Assembly: GCA_903958285.1 (NCBI GenBank) | Contig: CAJBSR010000279.1 | Span: 1 to 13,193 of the forward strand | DNA length: 13,193 nucleotides | Reading direction: 5' to 3' | Source: an uncultured Sphingomonadales bacterium | GTDB taxonomy: Bacteria > Pseudomonadota > Alphaproteobacteria > Sphingomonadales > Sphingomonadaceae | Shown here: piece after piece, positions 7,171 through 13,193 of the stretch | Numbering within the stretch: the stretch's first letter is position 1 | How the letters are laid out: every line of letters starts with the position of its first letter | Made by a program: the position numbers and the translations under genes | Notes under the pieces: generated by a model | Database searches by the model: none | Seen by the model: the letters and a program-made list of their open reading frames with translations, nothing else | Told to the model about the DNA's origin: nothing

Positions 7171-8373
7171 TCAGCAACCTTTACCCAGCACAGCCCCCAT
7201 CAGACTTGGCTTGCACTTCTTTTTCTCCGGCGCCTCCTGTTCCCCCATCGCCGCGCCCATGCCGCCCATCTGTCCGCCGATCATCCAACTGGTGAAGGAG
7301 CGGTAGCGGACGCGCGCCGTCCAGTCGGGCGTCCAACTGGCGGGTGCGTTGACCGGCTTGGGCGGGAAACTGAAGTTCGCTTCTGGCCCATAGGCATAGA
7401 GGTTGCCCATCATGAAATCAGGGGCATAGGTCTTCACTTCCTGCGGGATCGCACAGCTTGTTTGTGTCGGCGGCATCACGACCTTTTGCGTGATGAGCCG
7501 CTGAACTGTTGCAGGGGGGAGCCAGTCCCAAAGGCCGCCGCCAAACTCCCTGCTCATCGATGAACTCCACCAGACAAAGTCGCGCGGTTCTTCGCCGCCT
7601 TCCATCTTGGCGCCCATCGCCCAAGCATGATATCCGGTGGCACTGGGGACGCTGTTCCAGCTGAGGATGGTTGCGCCGTTGACGCTGGTCGATTTGCCGG
7701 TGAGGCCCGCCATATAATCCTGATTGAGGCTGAAGGCGATTTCGGGCGCATAGTTGGATGCGATCCGGTGGGCGCCCAGCATAGAGGACCCGGACGCCGG
7801 CGGCTTACTGCTCTTCTTGTTGGGCCATTCGGCATAGGTGCGCGAATTGGCAGCGGTTGGCCCGCGATCAACGGGCACGTTGGTGGAGAAAAGACCCGGC
7901 GGCATTTGCCCTGCGGCGACCTTTGCAAAGTCGATGATGACCGGTTGGCCCTTTTGCGCTTTGGCCCCGCATCCCCAGAATAGGATCAGACGACCTTTGG
8001 GGCGCTGAAAATCGGCGGGCGCATCCCCCACAGGTTGCTTTTCGGGAATGAGCAGAGGGACAGATTTGCCGAGCTTAGCCGAAGGCAGGAAAAAGTGATC
8101 GGCTGCCGGGCTGGCCGGTGCGGGGGCGTTGGAACCGATCCGCAGACGCAGCTCGCGCATCTCCCGATTGCCGCCGCCGAACATCATCGACATGGCCCCG
8201 CCCATGCCGCCGCCCATTCCGGCCATGCCTGTCATGGTGCCAACGTCCATCGCATAACGGGCCTTGGTGCCCGGCGGTGCGGCGGCCGCCCGGTTGTCGG
8301 CCGCGCTTGCAGCAGCACCGGTGAGGACGGCGATGAGGGTTACAGAGGTAATGATCTGGATCGAACGGCGCAC
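7171..8373 (-). CDS. Exported protein of unknown function with Met/Gly-rich ends
   Basis: I do not recognise this 400-residue protein. Residues 1-25 look like a signal peptide (basic start, hydrophobic core, AAASAAD cleavage region). A Met/Gly-rich stretch covers about 43-68 (GMAGMGGGMGGAMSMMF), and a second, shorter one covers 364-376 (MIGGQMGGMGAAM). In between, ILSWNSVPSATGYHAWAM (236-253) has the L-x-W-x-x-V...A-x-G-Y pattern of a fibronectin type III-like strand pair, and RLILFWGCG (128-136) is another beta-rich segment. Four cysteines (135, 307, 387, 400) remain in the mature chain, the last being the final residue. The frame opens at a TTG at 8388, but the GTG at 8373 is preferred: GGGGAGAG ends 5 nt before it. 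It follows corC by 95 bases and is likely co-transcribed with the sorbosone dehydrogenase-like gene. Envelope location is well supported; any function would be a guess. Confidence 0.78.
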   Translation of the reverse strand: MRRSIQIITSVTLIAVLTGAAASAADNRAAAAPPGTKARYAMDVGTMTGMAGMGGGMGGAMSMMFGGGNREMRELRLRIGSNAPAPASPAADHFFLPSAKLGKSVPLLIPEKQPVGDAPADFQRPKGRLILFWGCGAKAQKGQPVIIDFAKVAAGQMPPGLFSTNVPVDRGPTAANSRTYAEWPNKKSSKPPASGSSMLGAHRIASNYAPEIAFSLNQDYMAGLTGKSTSVNGATILSWNSVPSATGYHAWAMGAKMEGGEEPRDFVWWSSSMSREFGGGLWDWLPPATVQRLITQKVVMPPTQTSCAIPQEVKTYAPDFMMGNLYAYGPEANFSFPPKPVNAPASWTPDWTARVRYRSFTSWMIGGQMGGMGAAMGEQEAPEKKKCKPSLMGAVLGKGC

Positions 8374-8386
8374 GACTTCTCTCCCC
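8374..8386 (-). promoter_or_regulatory. Ribosome binding site supporting a GTG start for the unknown exported protein
   Basis: On the minus strand GGGGAGAG (8386-8379) ends 5 nt before the GTG at 8373. The alternative TTG at 8388 would lie upstream of this site and has none of its own. A perfect palindrome, CCCAATTGGG (8384-8393), overlaps the upstream edge of the site. Confidence 0.65.
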
Positions 8387-8437
8387 AATTGGGTTGATGT
8401 TGCGGGGGTGCGACCGATTCTTTTTTATCCCGCCGCA

Positions 8438-8465
8438 AGTCTAGCAGCAGGGCCGTGTTGGTTAA
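8438..8465 (-). promoter_or_regulatory. Weak sigma70-like promoter candidate for the unknown exported protein
   Basis: Minus strand TTAACC (8465-8460) and TAGACT (8443-8438), separated by 16 bases, each match four of six consensus positions. It lies just beyond the corC stop, in the only gap long enough to hold a promoter for the two-gene unit. Hexamers this weak also arise by chance. Confidence 0.25.
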
Positions 8466-8468
8466 GCG

Positions 8469-9347
8469 TTATTTTGCAGACGCGATGTCGGGCAGCGGGG
8501 CATGAAGGCGCACGCGCGTGACACGGCGATCATCGCCCTCCGTCACTTCGATCCGCCAGCCGCTGTCATGCAGCAACATCTCACCCACCTGCGGGACATG
8601 CCCGGCGAGCACGAAGGTCAGCCCGCCCAGCGTGTCGACATCTTCGTCAATCTCACCCAGACGCGGGTCAATGACGTTGGCGACGTCTTCCAGCTCGGCG
8701 CGGGCGTCGGCCTCCCAAATGCCGTCCTCGACATTGATGAGCATTTCGACGGGTGCATCGTCATGTTCATCCTCAATATCGCCGACGATTTCCTCAACGA
8801 TATCCTCAATGGTGACCAAGCCTTCCGTGCCCGAATACTCATCGATGACGACGGCCAGATGGATGCGCTTTGCGCGCATGTCTGCCAGCACATCGAGCAC
8901 ACCTCGCGCCGCCGGCACGTAAAGCGGCTGGCGGATCAGCTTGGTGATCGTCACGGGCGGCTTGCGGTTGCGCGCGAGGATGGCGAACACATCTTTGATG
9001 TGGACCATGCCCGAGACGTCATCCAGATTGTCGCGATAGACCGGCAGACGGCTGTGCCCGGCATCGGCAAAGGCCTTTACAAGCTCTGCAAAAGTGATGG
9101 TTGTGGGAACAGCGATGATGTCGCTGCGGGGGACGGCAATGTCACCCACGGTACGCTCCCCAAAATGCAGCAGGTTGCGCAGCATCTCACGCTCAATGGC
9201 TGAAAGATCGCCATGGGCGGGTGCCGAGCCGTCTTCTGCATCTTCAATTGCGTCTTCAATTTGATCACGCAGCGATGGTTCGCTGCGGAAGACCATTGAT
9301 CTCAGGTTTTGGAACCAAGATCGGCTGCTACTGGCATCCTCCGTCAT
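8469..9347 (-). CDS. corC: CorC/YbeX-type CBS-domain protein (HlyC/CorC family)
   Basis: A 292-residue soluble protein with a charged N-terminal region (1-70), two CBS domains (about 72-128 and 135-192) and a C-terminal CorC_HlyC transporter-associated domain (about 205-283). Recognisable pieces are TVGDIAVPRSDI (66-77), GHSRLPVYRDNLDDVSGMVHIKD (97-119), VIDEYSGTEGLVTIEDIVEEIVGDIEDE (167-194) and DTLGGLTFVLAGHVPQVGE (238-256). It lacks the DUF21 membrane domain, so it matches E. coli YbeX/CorC rather than the membrane-bound CorB type. The family is linked to magnesium/cobalt efflux and, through its fixed place next to ybeY, to ribosome and RNA metabolism; CBS pairs generally sense adenylate ligands. 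It starts 12 nt after the ybeY stop in the same operon. lnt would usually come next, but here the accessory genes do. Confidence 0.95.
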   Translation of the reverse strand: MTEDASSSRSWFQNLRSMVFRSEPSLRDQIEDAIEDAEDGSAPAHGDLSAIEREMLRNLLHFGERTVGDIAVPRSDIIAVPTTITFAELVKAFADAGHSRLPVYRDNLDDVSGMVHIKDVFAILARNRKPPVTITKLIRQPLYVPAARGVLDVLADMRAKRIHLAVVIDEYSGTEGLVTIEDIVEEIVGDIEDEHDDAPVEMLINVEDGIWEADARAELEDVANVIDPRLGEIDEDVDTLGGLTFVLAGHVPQVGEMLLHDSGWRIEVTEGDDRRVTRVRLHAPLPDIASAK

Positions 9348-9359
9348 GACGGTTGTTTT

Positions 9360-9857
9360 TCAGTCTCCATAGGGGTCGTCATGGCCAAGATCGGCCATGA
9401 TGCGACGCTCCAATGCCTCCATGTTTTCGGCATCTTCATCGTCTATATGGTCATAGCCCAAGAGATGCAAAACACCGTGTACAATCAGGTGCGTTGCATG
9501 GGTCGCGACGGGCAGATCCTTTTCCGTCGCCTCGCGCAAACAGGTTTCCCGCGCCAGCACGATATCGCCCAGCATGATTTCCGGCAGCCGCTCATCCTCG
9601 AGTGTCAGCAACTCTTCCGGCGCATACATCGGGAAGGACAGAACATTGGTCGGCTTGTCCTTGTCCCGGTATTGCCGGTTAAGGGCATGAACTTCGTTGT
9701 CGCTTGTTAGCCGGATGGCGATTTCGACAGGCGTGTCTGACCGAGCCAGCCCTCCAAAGGGGGTGCGTGAAATGGCCCAGGAAACCGCCGTCTGACCAAG
9801 CGTTTCCCAGTCCGTGCCTTTGTCCCAGCCTTCATCAATGATCGCCGCCTCAATCAT
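9360..9857 (-). CDS. ybeY: rRNA maturation RNase YbeY
   Basis: YbeY is a zinc-dependent endoribonuclease of the UPF0054 family. It acts in 16S rRNA 3'-end maturation and ribosome quality control in the cytoplasm. The 165-residue protein shows the central NVLSFP motif (71-76) and the metal-binding signature HGVLHLLGYDH (127-137), with His127, His131 and His137. A typical acidic tail follows (DDEDAENMEALE, 139-150). The length is usual for the alphaproteobacterial form. Its ATG overlaps the phoH stop codon as ATGA (9857-9854), implying translational coupling. phoH upstream and corC downstream form the conserved ybeZ-ybeY-ybeX neighbourhood. Confidence 0.97.
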   Translation of the reverse strand: MIEAAIIDEGWDKGTDWETLGQTAVSWAISRTPFGGLARSDTPVEIAIRLTSDNEVHALNRQYRDKDKPTNVLSFPMYAPEELLTLEDERLPEIMLGDIVLARETCLREATEKDLPVATHATHLIVHGVLHLLGYDHIDDEDAENMEALERRIMADLGHDDPYGD

Positions 9858-10858
9858 CGCGGTGCGCTGTCTGGCCCTTCATAGGCTTCGACGATCCGCC
9901 CGACGATCGGGTGGCGCACAACGTCGGCGGCGTTGAAGCGGACAACAGCAACGCCGTCCACGCCCTCCAGCCGGTTCACCGCATCGGCAAGGCCGGACTT
10001 GCTGGGGTCCGGCAAGTCGACCTGTCGCGGGTCCCCGCAAATGACCATGCGGCTGTTCATGCCGAAGCGCGTCAGGAACATCTTCATCTGGTTGGGCGTC
10101 GTGTTCTGGGCTTCATCAAGGATGATGAAGCTTTCCGCTAGCGTGCGTCCGCGCATGAAGGCGATCGGCGCGATTTCGATTTCGCCAGAACTGATGCGCC
10201 GCTCAACCTGTTCAGCCGGAAGCGTGTCGTACAGCGCATCGTAAAGCGGCCGCAGATAGGGGTCGACTTTCTCCTTCATGTCTCCGGGCAGAAAGCCCAG
10301 ACGCTCGCCCGCTTCTACAGCCGGGCGTGAGAGAATGAGCCTGTCCACCGATCCGGTGATGAGCTGCGAGACAGCCTGTGCGACGGCCAGATAGGTCTTG
10401 CCAGTCCCTGCCGGTCCAAGCGCGAAGATAATGTCGTTGCGGACCAGCGCTTCCATATAGCGGATCTGCGTGGCCGAGCGCGGCACGATGGTTTTCTTGC
10501 GCGTGCGGATCATCACCGGCGGAACGTCAGCCGCGTCATTCTTGATGATGCCGTCCAGCGTTGGTTCGGCCGACATGGAAATGATGCCCGACACAGTGCC
10601 TGCGTCGATTTCCTGCCCATGGACGATGCGGTTGTAGAGGCCGGTCAGCACATCACGCGCCCGCGCAATGGATTCTGCCTCCCCCTCAATCTGCAGCTTG
10701 TTACCGCGTGCCGCGATATACACCCCGAGTGCATTTTCGATGGCGACCAGATTCTGGTCATATTGCCCGAAAACCTGGCCAAGAAGCTGCGGTTTATCGA
10801 AGATGACTTCGAGGCGGGCTTTGTCGCCCGATTGGGCGGGTTGGGGTTTACGCGACAT
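9854..10858 (-). CDS. phoH: PhoH-family ATPase (YbeZ)
   Basis: A 334-residue cytoplasmic P-loop ATPase of the PhoH/YbeZ group, thought to work with YbeY in RNA processing. A KH-like N-terminal module (about 15-80) precedes the ATPase domain. That domain carries Walker A GPAGTGKT (148-155), the SRPAVEAGERLGFLPG block (177-192), Walker B FIILDEAQN (244-252) and the sensor region ICGDPRQVDLP (273-283). All nucleotide-binding residues are present. Its ATG lies inside the end of miaB (11-nt overlap, 10848-10858), and its TGA overlaps the ybeY ATG, so the three frames are tightly coupled. Despite the name there is no evidence here for phosphate control. Confidence 0.96.
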   Translation of the reverse strand: MSRKPQPAQSGDKARLEVIFDKPQLLGQVFGQYDQNLVAIENALGVYIAARGNKLQIEGEAESIARARDVLTGLYNRIVHGQEIDAGTVSGIISMSAEPTLDGIIKNDAADVPPVMIRTRKKTIVPRSATQIRYMEALVRNDIIFALGPAGTGKTYLAVAQAVSQLITGSVDRLILSRPAVEAGERLGFLPGDMKEKVDPYLRPLYDALYDTLPAEQVERRISSGEIEIAPIAFMRGRTLAESFIILDEAQNTTPNQMKMFLTRFGMNSRMVICGDPRQVDLPDPSKSGLADAVNRLEGVDGVAVVRFNAADVVRHPIVGRIVEAYEGPDSAPR

Positions 10859-12167
10859 TCAGCTCCTTGTCGGCAAGAGACCCTGCAAGGCTATTTGGCC
10901 CCGCAGAAACCAGATCAACATCAACCATATCACCGATTTGTGCATCGGTCATGACATGAACCGACTGCAACCAGGGTGTTTTACCGATTTTTTGGCCCGG
11001 CAATTTTCCGTTGCGTTCCAGCAACACCTTCACCCGTTGGCCGACACTGGCTTCATTGAAAGCGAGTTGCTGTTGGTTGAGCAGCGCCTGCAATCTTTCA
11101 AGGCGATCATCCATGATTTCGGGCGCGATATGACCGTCCATGGTCGCGGCCGGCGTGCCGGGGCGAGAAGAGTATTTGAAACTAAAGGCCAGCGAATATC
11201 GGGTCGCCCGAATGATATCGAGCGTCTCTTCGAATTCAGCCTCAGTCTCTCCTGGGAAGCCGACGATGAAGTCTCCCGACACAGCAATGTCGGGCCGCAC
11301 GGCGCGGACGCGGTCCATGATGGCCAGATAGGAGGCCGCTGTGTGCTTGCGGTTCATGGCCTTTAAAATGCGGTCGCTGCCCGATTGGACGGGCAGGTGC
11401 AGGAACGGCATCAGCTTTTCGACATCTGCATGCGCTTGGATCAGGCCCTCGGTCATGTCGTTAGGGTGGCTGGTCATATAGCGGATACGCTCAAGACCGC
11501 TGATCTTGTCGAGCGCGCGGATCAAATGATCCAGACCATTGGGGCCTTCGGACCATGCATTGACGTTCTGGCCCAGCAGTGTGATTTCCTTGGCGCCGCC
11601 GTCGACCAAGGCTTTGGCCTCATCGACAATCGCCTCAAAGCTGCGGCTGATTTCTCCGCCGCGGGTATAGGGCACGACGCAATAGGTGCAGAATTTGTCG
11701 CACCCTTCCTGCACCGTCAGGAAAGCGGATGCGCCGGTGCGTTTGCGGAAAGGCAGCTTGCCGAACTTTTCGAGCCCCGGCAGGTCAAGATCATGCACGC
11801 GTTCCCCGCGCGTTGCGCGTTCGATCATCTGGGGCAGCGCATGATAGGCCTGGGGGCCGACGACAATGTCGACGTCCTTGGTCCGGCGGGTCACTTCGGT
11901 CCCCTCGGCCTGCGCGACGCAACCTGCCATCGCGATCATCGGTCGGGTGCCGTCCTCCCGGCGCTGGCGCCCGATTTCGGAATAGACGCGCTCGGCGGCG
12001 CGCTCGCGGATGTGGCAGGTGTTGAAGACGACGAGGTCCGCCTCCGCCTCAGGGGTAGCGACCATGCCTTCTGCGCCCAGCATTTCGGTCATCCGCTCGC
12101 CGTCATAGACGTTCATCTGGCAACCGAAGGATTTGACGTGGAATGTTTTGGGGGCGGGGCGAGTCAT
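10848..12167 (-). CDS. miaB: tRNA-2-methylthio-N6-dimethylallyladenosine synthase MiaB
   Basis: MiaB is a radical-SAM methylthiotransferase that adds a methylthio group to i6A37 of tRNAs reading UNN codons. The 439-residue protein has the N-terminal UPF0004 domain with the three cysteines of the auxiliary 4Fe-4S cluster (Cys16, Cys51, Cys83). It then has the radical-SAM CxxxCxxC at Cys156, Cys160 and Cys163 (EGCDKFCTYCVVPYTRGGE). The core blocks LLGQNVNAW (197-205), LPVQSGSD (258-265) and FIVGFPGET (300-308) follow, and a TRAM RNA-binding domain occupies about 372-435. All cluster ligands are intact. Position 52, usually Ala in NTCAIRE, is His here, which I believe is common in this bacterial group. 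It starts 9 nt after plsC and its end overlaps phoH. It uses the SAM made by MetK. Confidence 0.98.
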   Translation of the reverse strand: MTRPAPKTFHVKSFGCQMNVYDGERMTEMLGAEGMVATPEAEADLVVFNTCHIRERAAERVYSEIGRQRREDGTRPMIAMAGCVAQAEGTEVTRRTKDVDIVVGPQAYHALPQMIERATRGERVHDLDLPGLEKFGKLPFRKRTGASAFLTVQEGCDKFCTYCVVPYTRGGEISRSFEAIVDEAKALVDGGAKEITLLGQNVNAWSEGPNGLDHLIRALDKISGLERIRYMTSHPNDMTEGLIQAHADVEKLMPFLHLPVQSGSDRILKAMNRKHTAASYLAIMDRVRAVRPDIAVSGDFIVGFPGETEAEFEETLDIIRATRYSLAFSFKYSSRPGTPAATMDGHIAPEIMDDRLERLQALLNQQQLAFNEASVGQRVKVLLERNGKLPGQKIGKTPWLQSVHVMTDAQIGDMVDVDLVSAGPNSLAGSLADKELNVA

Positions 12168-12176
12168 GCGGCGGCC

Positions 12177-12932
12177 CTAGCTGACACCCAGTGCAGCCGC
12201 AATCTCGGCGCGGCTGTGCGCGGCAATTGCTTTGCGGTCGGCAAAGTCAGCGTGGGACAGCGGCTCCAGGAAATGGAGGGTGACAGGGAAGCGCCCCCGC
12301 CGACCCAAAACGCGCAGGGCATTGGCACCGAAGGACTCGTTCCCCACCCAAGCGATCTCCGGGGCGACCCTGCCATAATCGATGGCGACAGGTTGGATGG
12401 AGATCTGTTCGGGCGCCGGTGTGACGGCCGCGATCAGGGACGAGCGGAATGGCAACAATTGGCGCCCATCATGGGTCGTTCCTTCGGGGAACAGAGTCAC
12501 GGGTTGGCCAGAGGTCAGCGCCGTCTGCAAGGCTGTGGCCTGATGGTGCGCCTTCTGTCGGCTTTCACGTTCGACATAGACGGTGTTGTTGCTCGTCGTC
12601 AGCCAGCCGATCAGGGGCCATGGCTTCATGTCTGCTTTCGCGACAAAGGCACAACGCGTCCTGCCCGCCAAGGTGAGGATGTCGAGCCAGCTCACATGAT
12701 TGGCGATGTAAAGGACATTGCGACGGATGGGCTGCCCGCTCACGCGGACATCGGCCCCGGCGATCTTCGCTGCTACTCCAAGAAACAGACCGGCAATTGG
12801 GGACTGTCGATCAAAAAGCCGCCACAGCAGATGCGGCAGGATGATAAAAGCAAGGACAAGGGCAATGGCCCCGATCCGCAACCATGCCCGCAGAGGGGCG
12901 ATGTCAGCTCTTGCGATCGAGCGCGACGCCAT
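12177..12932 (-). CDS. plsC: 1-acyl-sn-glycerol-3-phosphate acyltransferase (PlsC family)
   Basis: A 251-residue lysophospholipid acyltransferase, which acylates lysophosphatidic acid to phosphatidic acid at the cytoplasmic face of the inner membrane in phospholipid synthesis. A hydrophobic helix (about 17-38) anchors the N-terminus. The catalytic HX4D motif is His79-Asp84 (NHVSWLD), and the glycerol-phosphate/acyl motif FPEGTT is at 148-153. The frame is open upstream to 13040, but that part lies antisense-free inside fur in another frame and gives an implausible Ser-rich extension. The ATG at 12932 has GGAA 4 nt upstream, so it is chosen. This start lies inside the 3' end of fur, giving a 29-nt overlap. 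Ornithine-lipid acyltransferase OlsA belongs to the same family and cannot be fully excluded, but no olsB lies nearby. Confidence 0.92.
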   Translation of the reverse strand: MASRSIARADIAPLRAWLRIGAIALVLAFIILPHLLWRLFDRQSPIAGLFLGVAAKIAGADVRVSGQPIRRNVLYIANHVSWLDILTLAGRTRCAFVAKADMKPWPLIGWLTTSNNTVYVERESRQKAHHQATALQTALTSGQPVTLFPEGTTHDGRQLLPFRSSLIAAVTPAPEQISIQPVAIDYGRVAPEIAWVGNESFGANALRVLGRRGRFPVTLHFLEPLSHADFADRKAIAAHSRAEIAAALGVS

Positions 12933-13193
12933 AGAGTTCCATGCGGTGGTCAACGAGGCGGAAGCCGAGCCGTTCGGCAATGACCTTCTGCAGGGCTTCC
13001 AATTCTGGATCGACGAATTCGATGACACGGCCGGTTTCAACGTCGATCAGATGGTCATGATGCGCCTCGGCAGCGGCTTCATAACGCGAGCGGCCATCGC
13101 CGAAGTCATGACGTTCCAAAATGCCCGCTTCTTCGAACAGGCGGACCGTGCGGTAAACGGTGGCGATGGAAATGCCCGGATCAATGGCTGACG
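12904..13193 (-). CDS. fur: Fur family metalloregulator, C-terminal part
   Basis: The last 95 complete codons of a Fur-family transcription factor; the N-terminus lies beyond the right edge. The end of the winged helix is visible (ISIATVYRTVRLFEEAGI), followed by the metal-site segment AAEAHHDHLID and the dimerisation domain VIEFVDPELEALQKVIAERLGF. The CxxC zinc motif of E. coli-type Fur is absent: where it would be, the sequence reads DVETGRVIEF. That is the usual form in alphaproteobacterial Fur/Mur proteins, so the metal sensed could be iron or manganese. The stop codon at 12904 lies inside plsC (29-nt overlap), which makes fur the upstream gene of the plsC-miaB-phoH-ybeY-corC run. No regulatory target can be read from this window. 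Confidence 0.93.
   Translation of the reverse strand, partial: SAIDPGISIATVYRTVRLFEEAGILERHDFGDGRSRYEAAAEAHHDHLIDVETGRVIEFVDPELEALQKVIAERLGFRLVDHRMELYGVALDRKS

Noticed and set aside
8384..8393. Palindrome CCCAATTGGG next to the Shine-Dalgarno of the unknown exported protein
   Set aside because: Ten-base palindromes are expected by chance at this scale and nothing else supports an operator.
8502..9203. A 233-codon plus-strand frame opposite corC
   Set aside because: It is a shadow of corC: there is no Shine-Dalgarno and no family resemblance, while the corC frame carries complete CBS and CorC_HlyC domains.
11385..12983. A 532-codon open frame on the plus strand running antisense to miaB, plsC and the end of fur
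   Set aside because: It spans three well-identified minus-strand genes, has no recognisable domain, and reflects the low stop-codon frequency opposite GC-rich genes.
1..13193. Search for a new defence, mobile or CRISPR system
   Set aside because: All substantial frames belong to housekeeping or metabolic families or to one unknown exported protein. No repeats arrays, transposases, integrases, toxin-antitoxin pairs or phage-like genes are visible.

Overview
The window is chromosomal DNA of roughly 60% GC, densely coding, from an alphaproteobacterium. It most likely belongs to the Sphingomonadales (a Sphingomonas/Sphingopyxis/Sphingorhabdus-like genus). This is judged from the order fur-plsC-miaB-phoH-ybeY-corC ... 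lnt-metK-trmB, from the alphaproteobacterial form of the Fur C-terminus, and from the protein sequences. No database search was possible.

Layout, left to right. (1) 1-406, minus: the N-terminal part of a membrane-anchored staphylococcal-nuclease-like protein, cut by the window edge. (2) 541-1698, plus: an exported YliI-type PQQ-dependent sugar dehydrogenase. (3) 1703-3701, minus: trmB and metK, separated by a strong intrinsic terminator. metK has its own upstream region with a 16-bp palindrome that looks like a methionine/SAM-regulon operator. (4) 3765-5315, minus: lnt, divergent from (5) 5338-5754, plus, a small VOC/glyoxalase-fold protein. (6) 5770-7122, minus: a membrane-anchored sorbosone-dehydrogenase-family beta-propeller. 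(7) 7171-8373, minus: an exported protein of unknown function with Met/Gly-rich stretches at both ends. (8) 8469-13193, minus: the tightly packed housekeeping operon fur (partial) - plsC - miaB - phoH - ybeY - corC, with neighbouring reading frames overlapping or separated by at most about 12 nt.

How the genes fit together. The right-hand operon and lnt/metK/trmB are RNA-modification, ribosome-maturation and envelope-maintenance genes. MiaB, TrmB and MetK are linked through S-adenosylmethionine: MetK makes it, TrmB and MiaB use it. YbeY, PhoH and CorC form the conserved RNA-maturation/stress neighbourhood, and PlsC and Lnt act in phospholipid and lipoprotein biogenesis. In many Alphaproteobacteria corC runs straight into lnt. 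Here about 3.2 kb with three accessory genes (the unknown exported protein, the sorbosone dehydrogenase-like protein and the VOC protein) lies between them.

I found no tRNA or rRNA gene, insertion sequence, integrase, CRISPR array or phage gene. No intergenic stretch exceeds about 135 bases. I see no obviously new defence or mobile system. The most interesting signals are the metK operator candidate, the cassette between corC and lnt, and the unrecognised Met/Gly-rich exported protein inside it.
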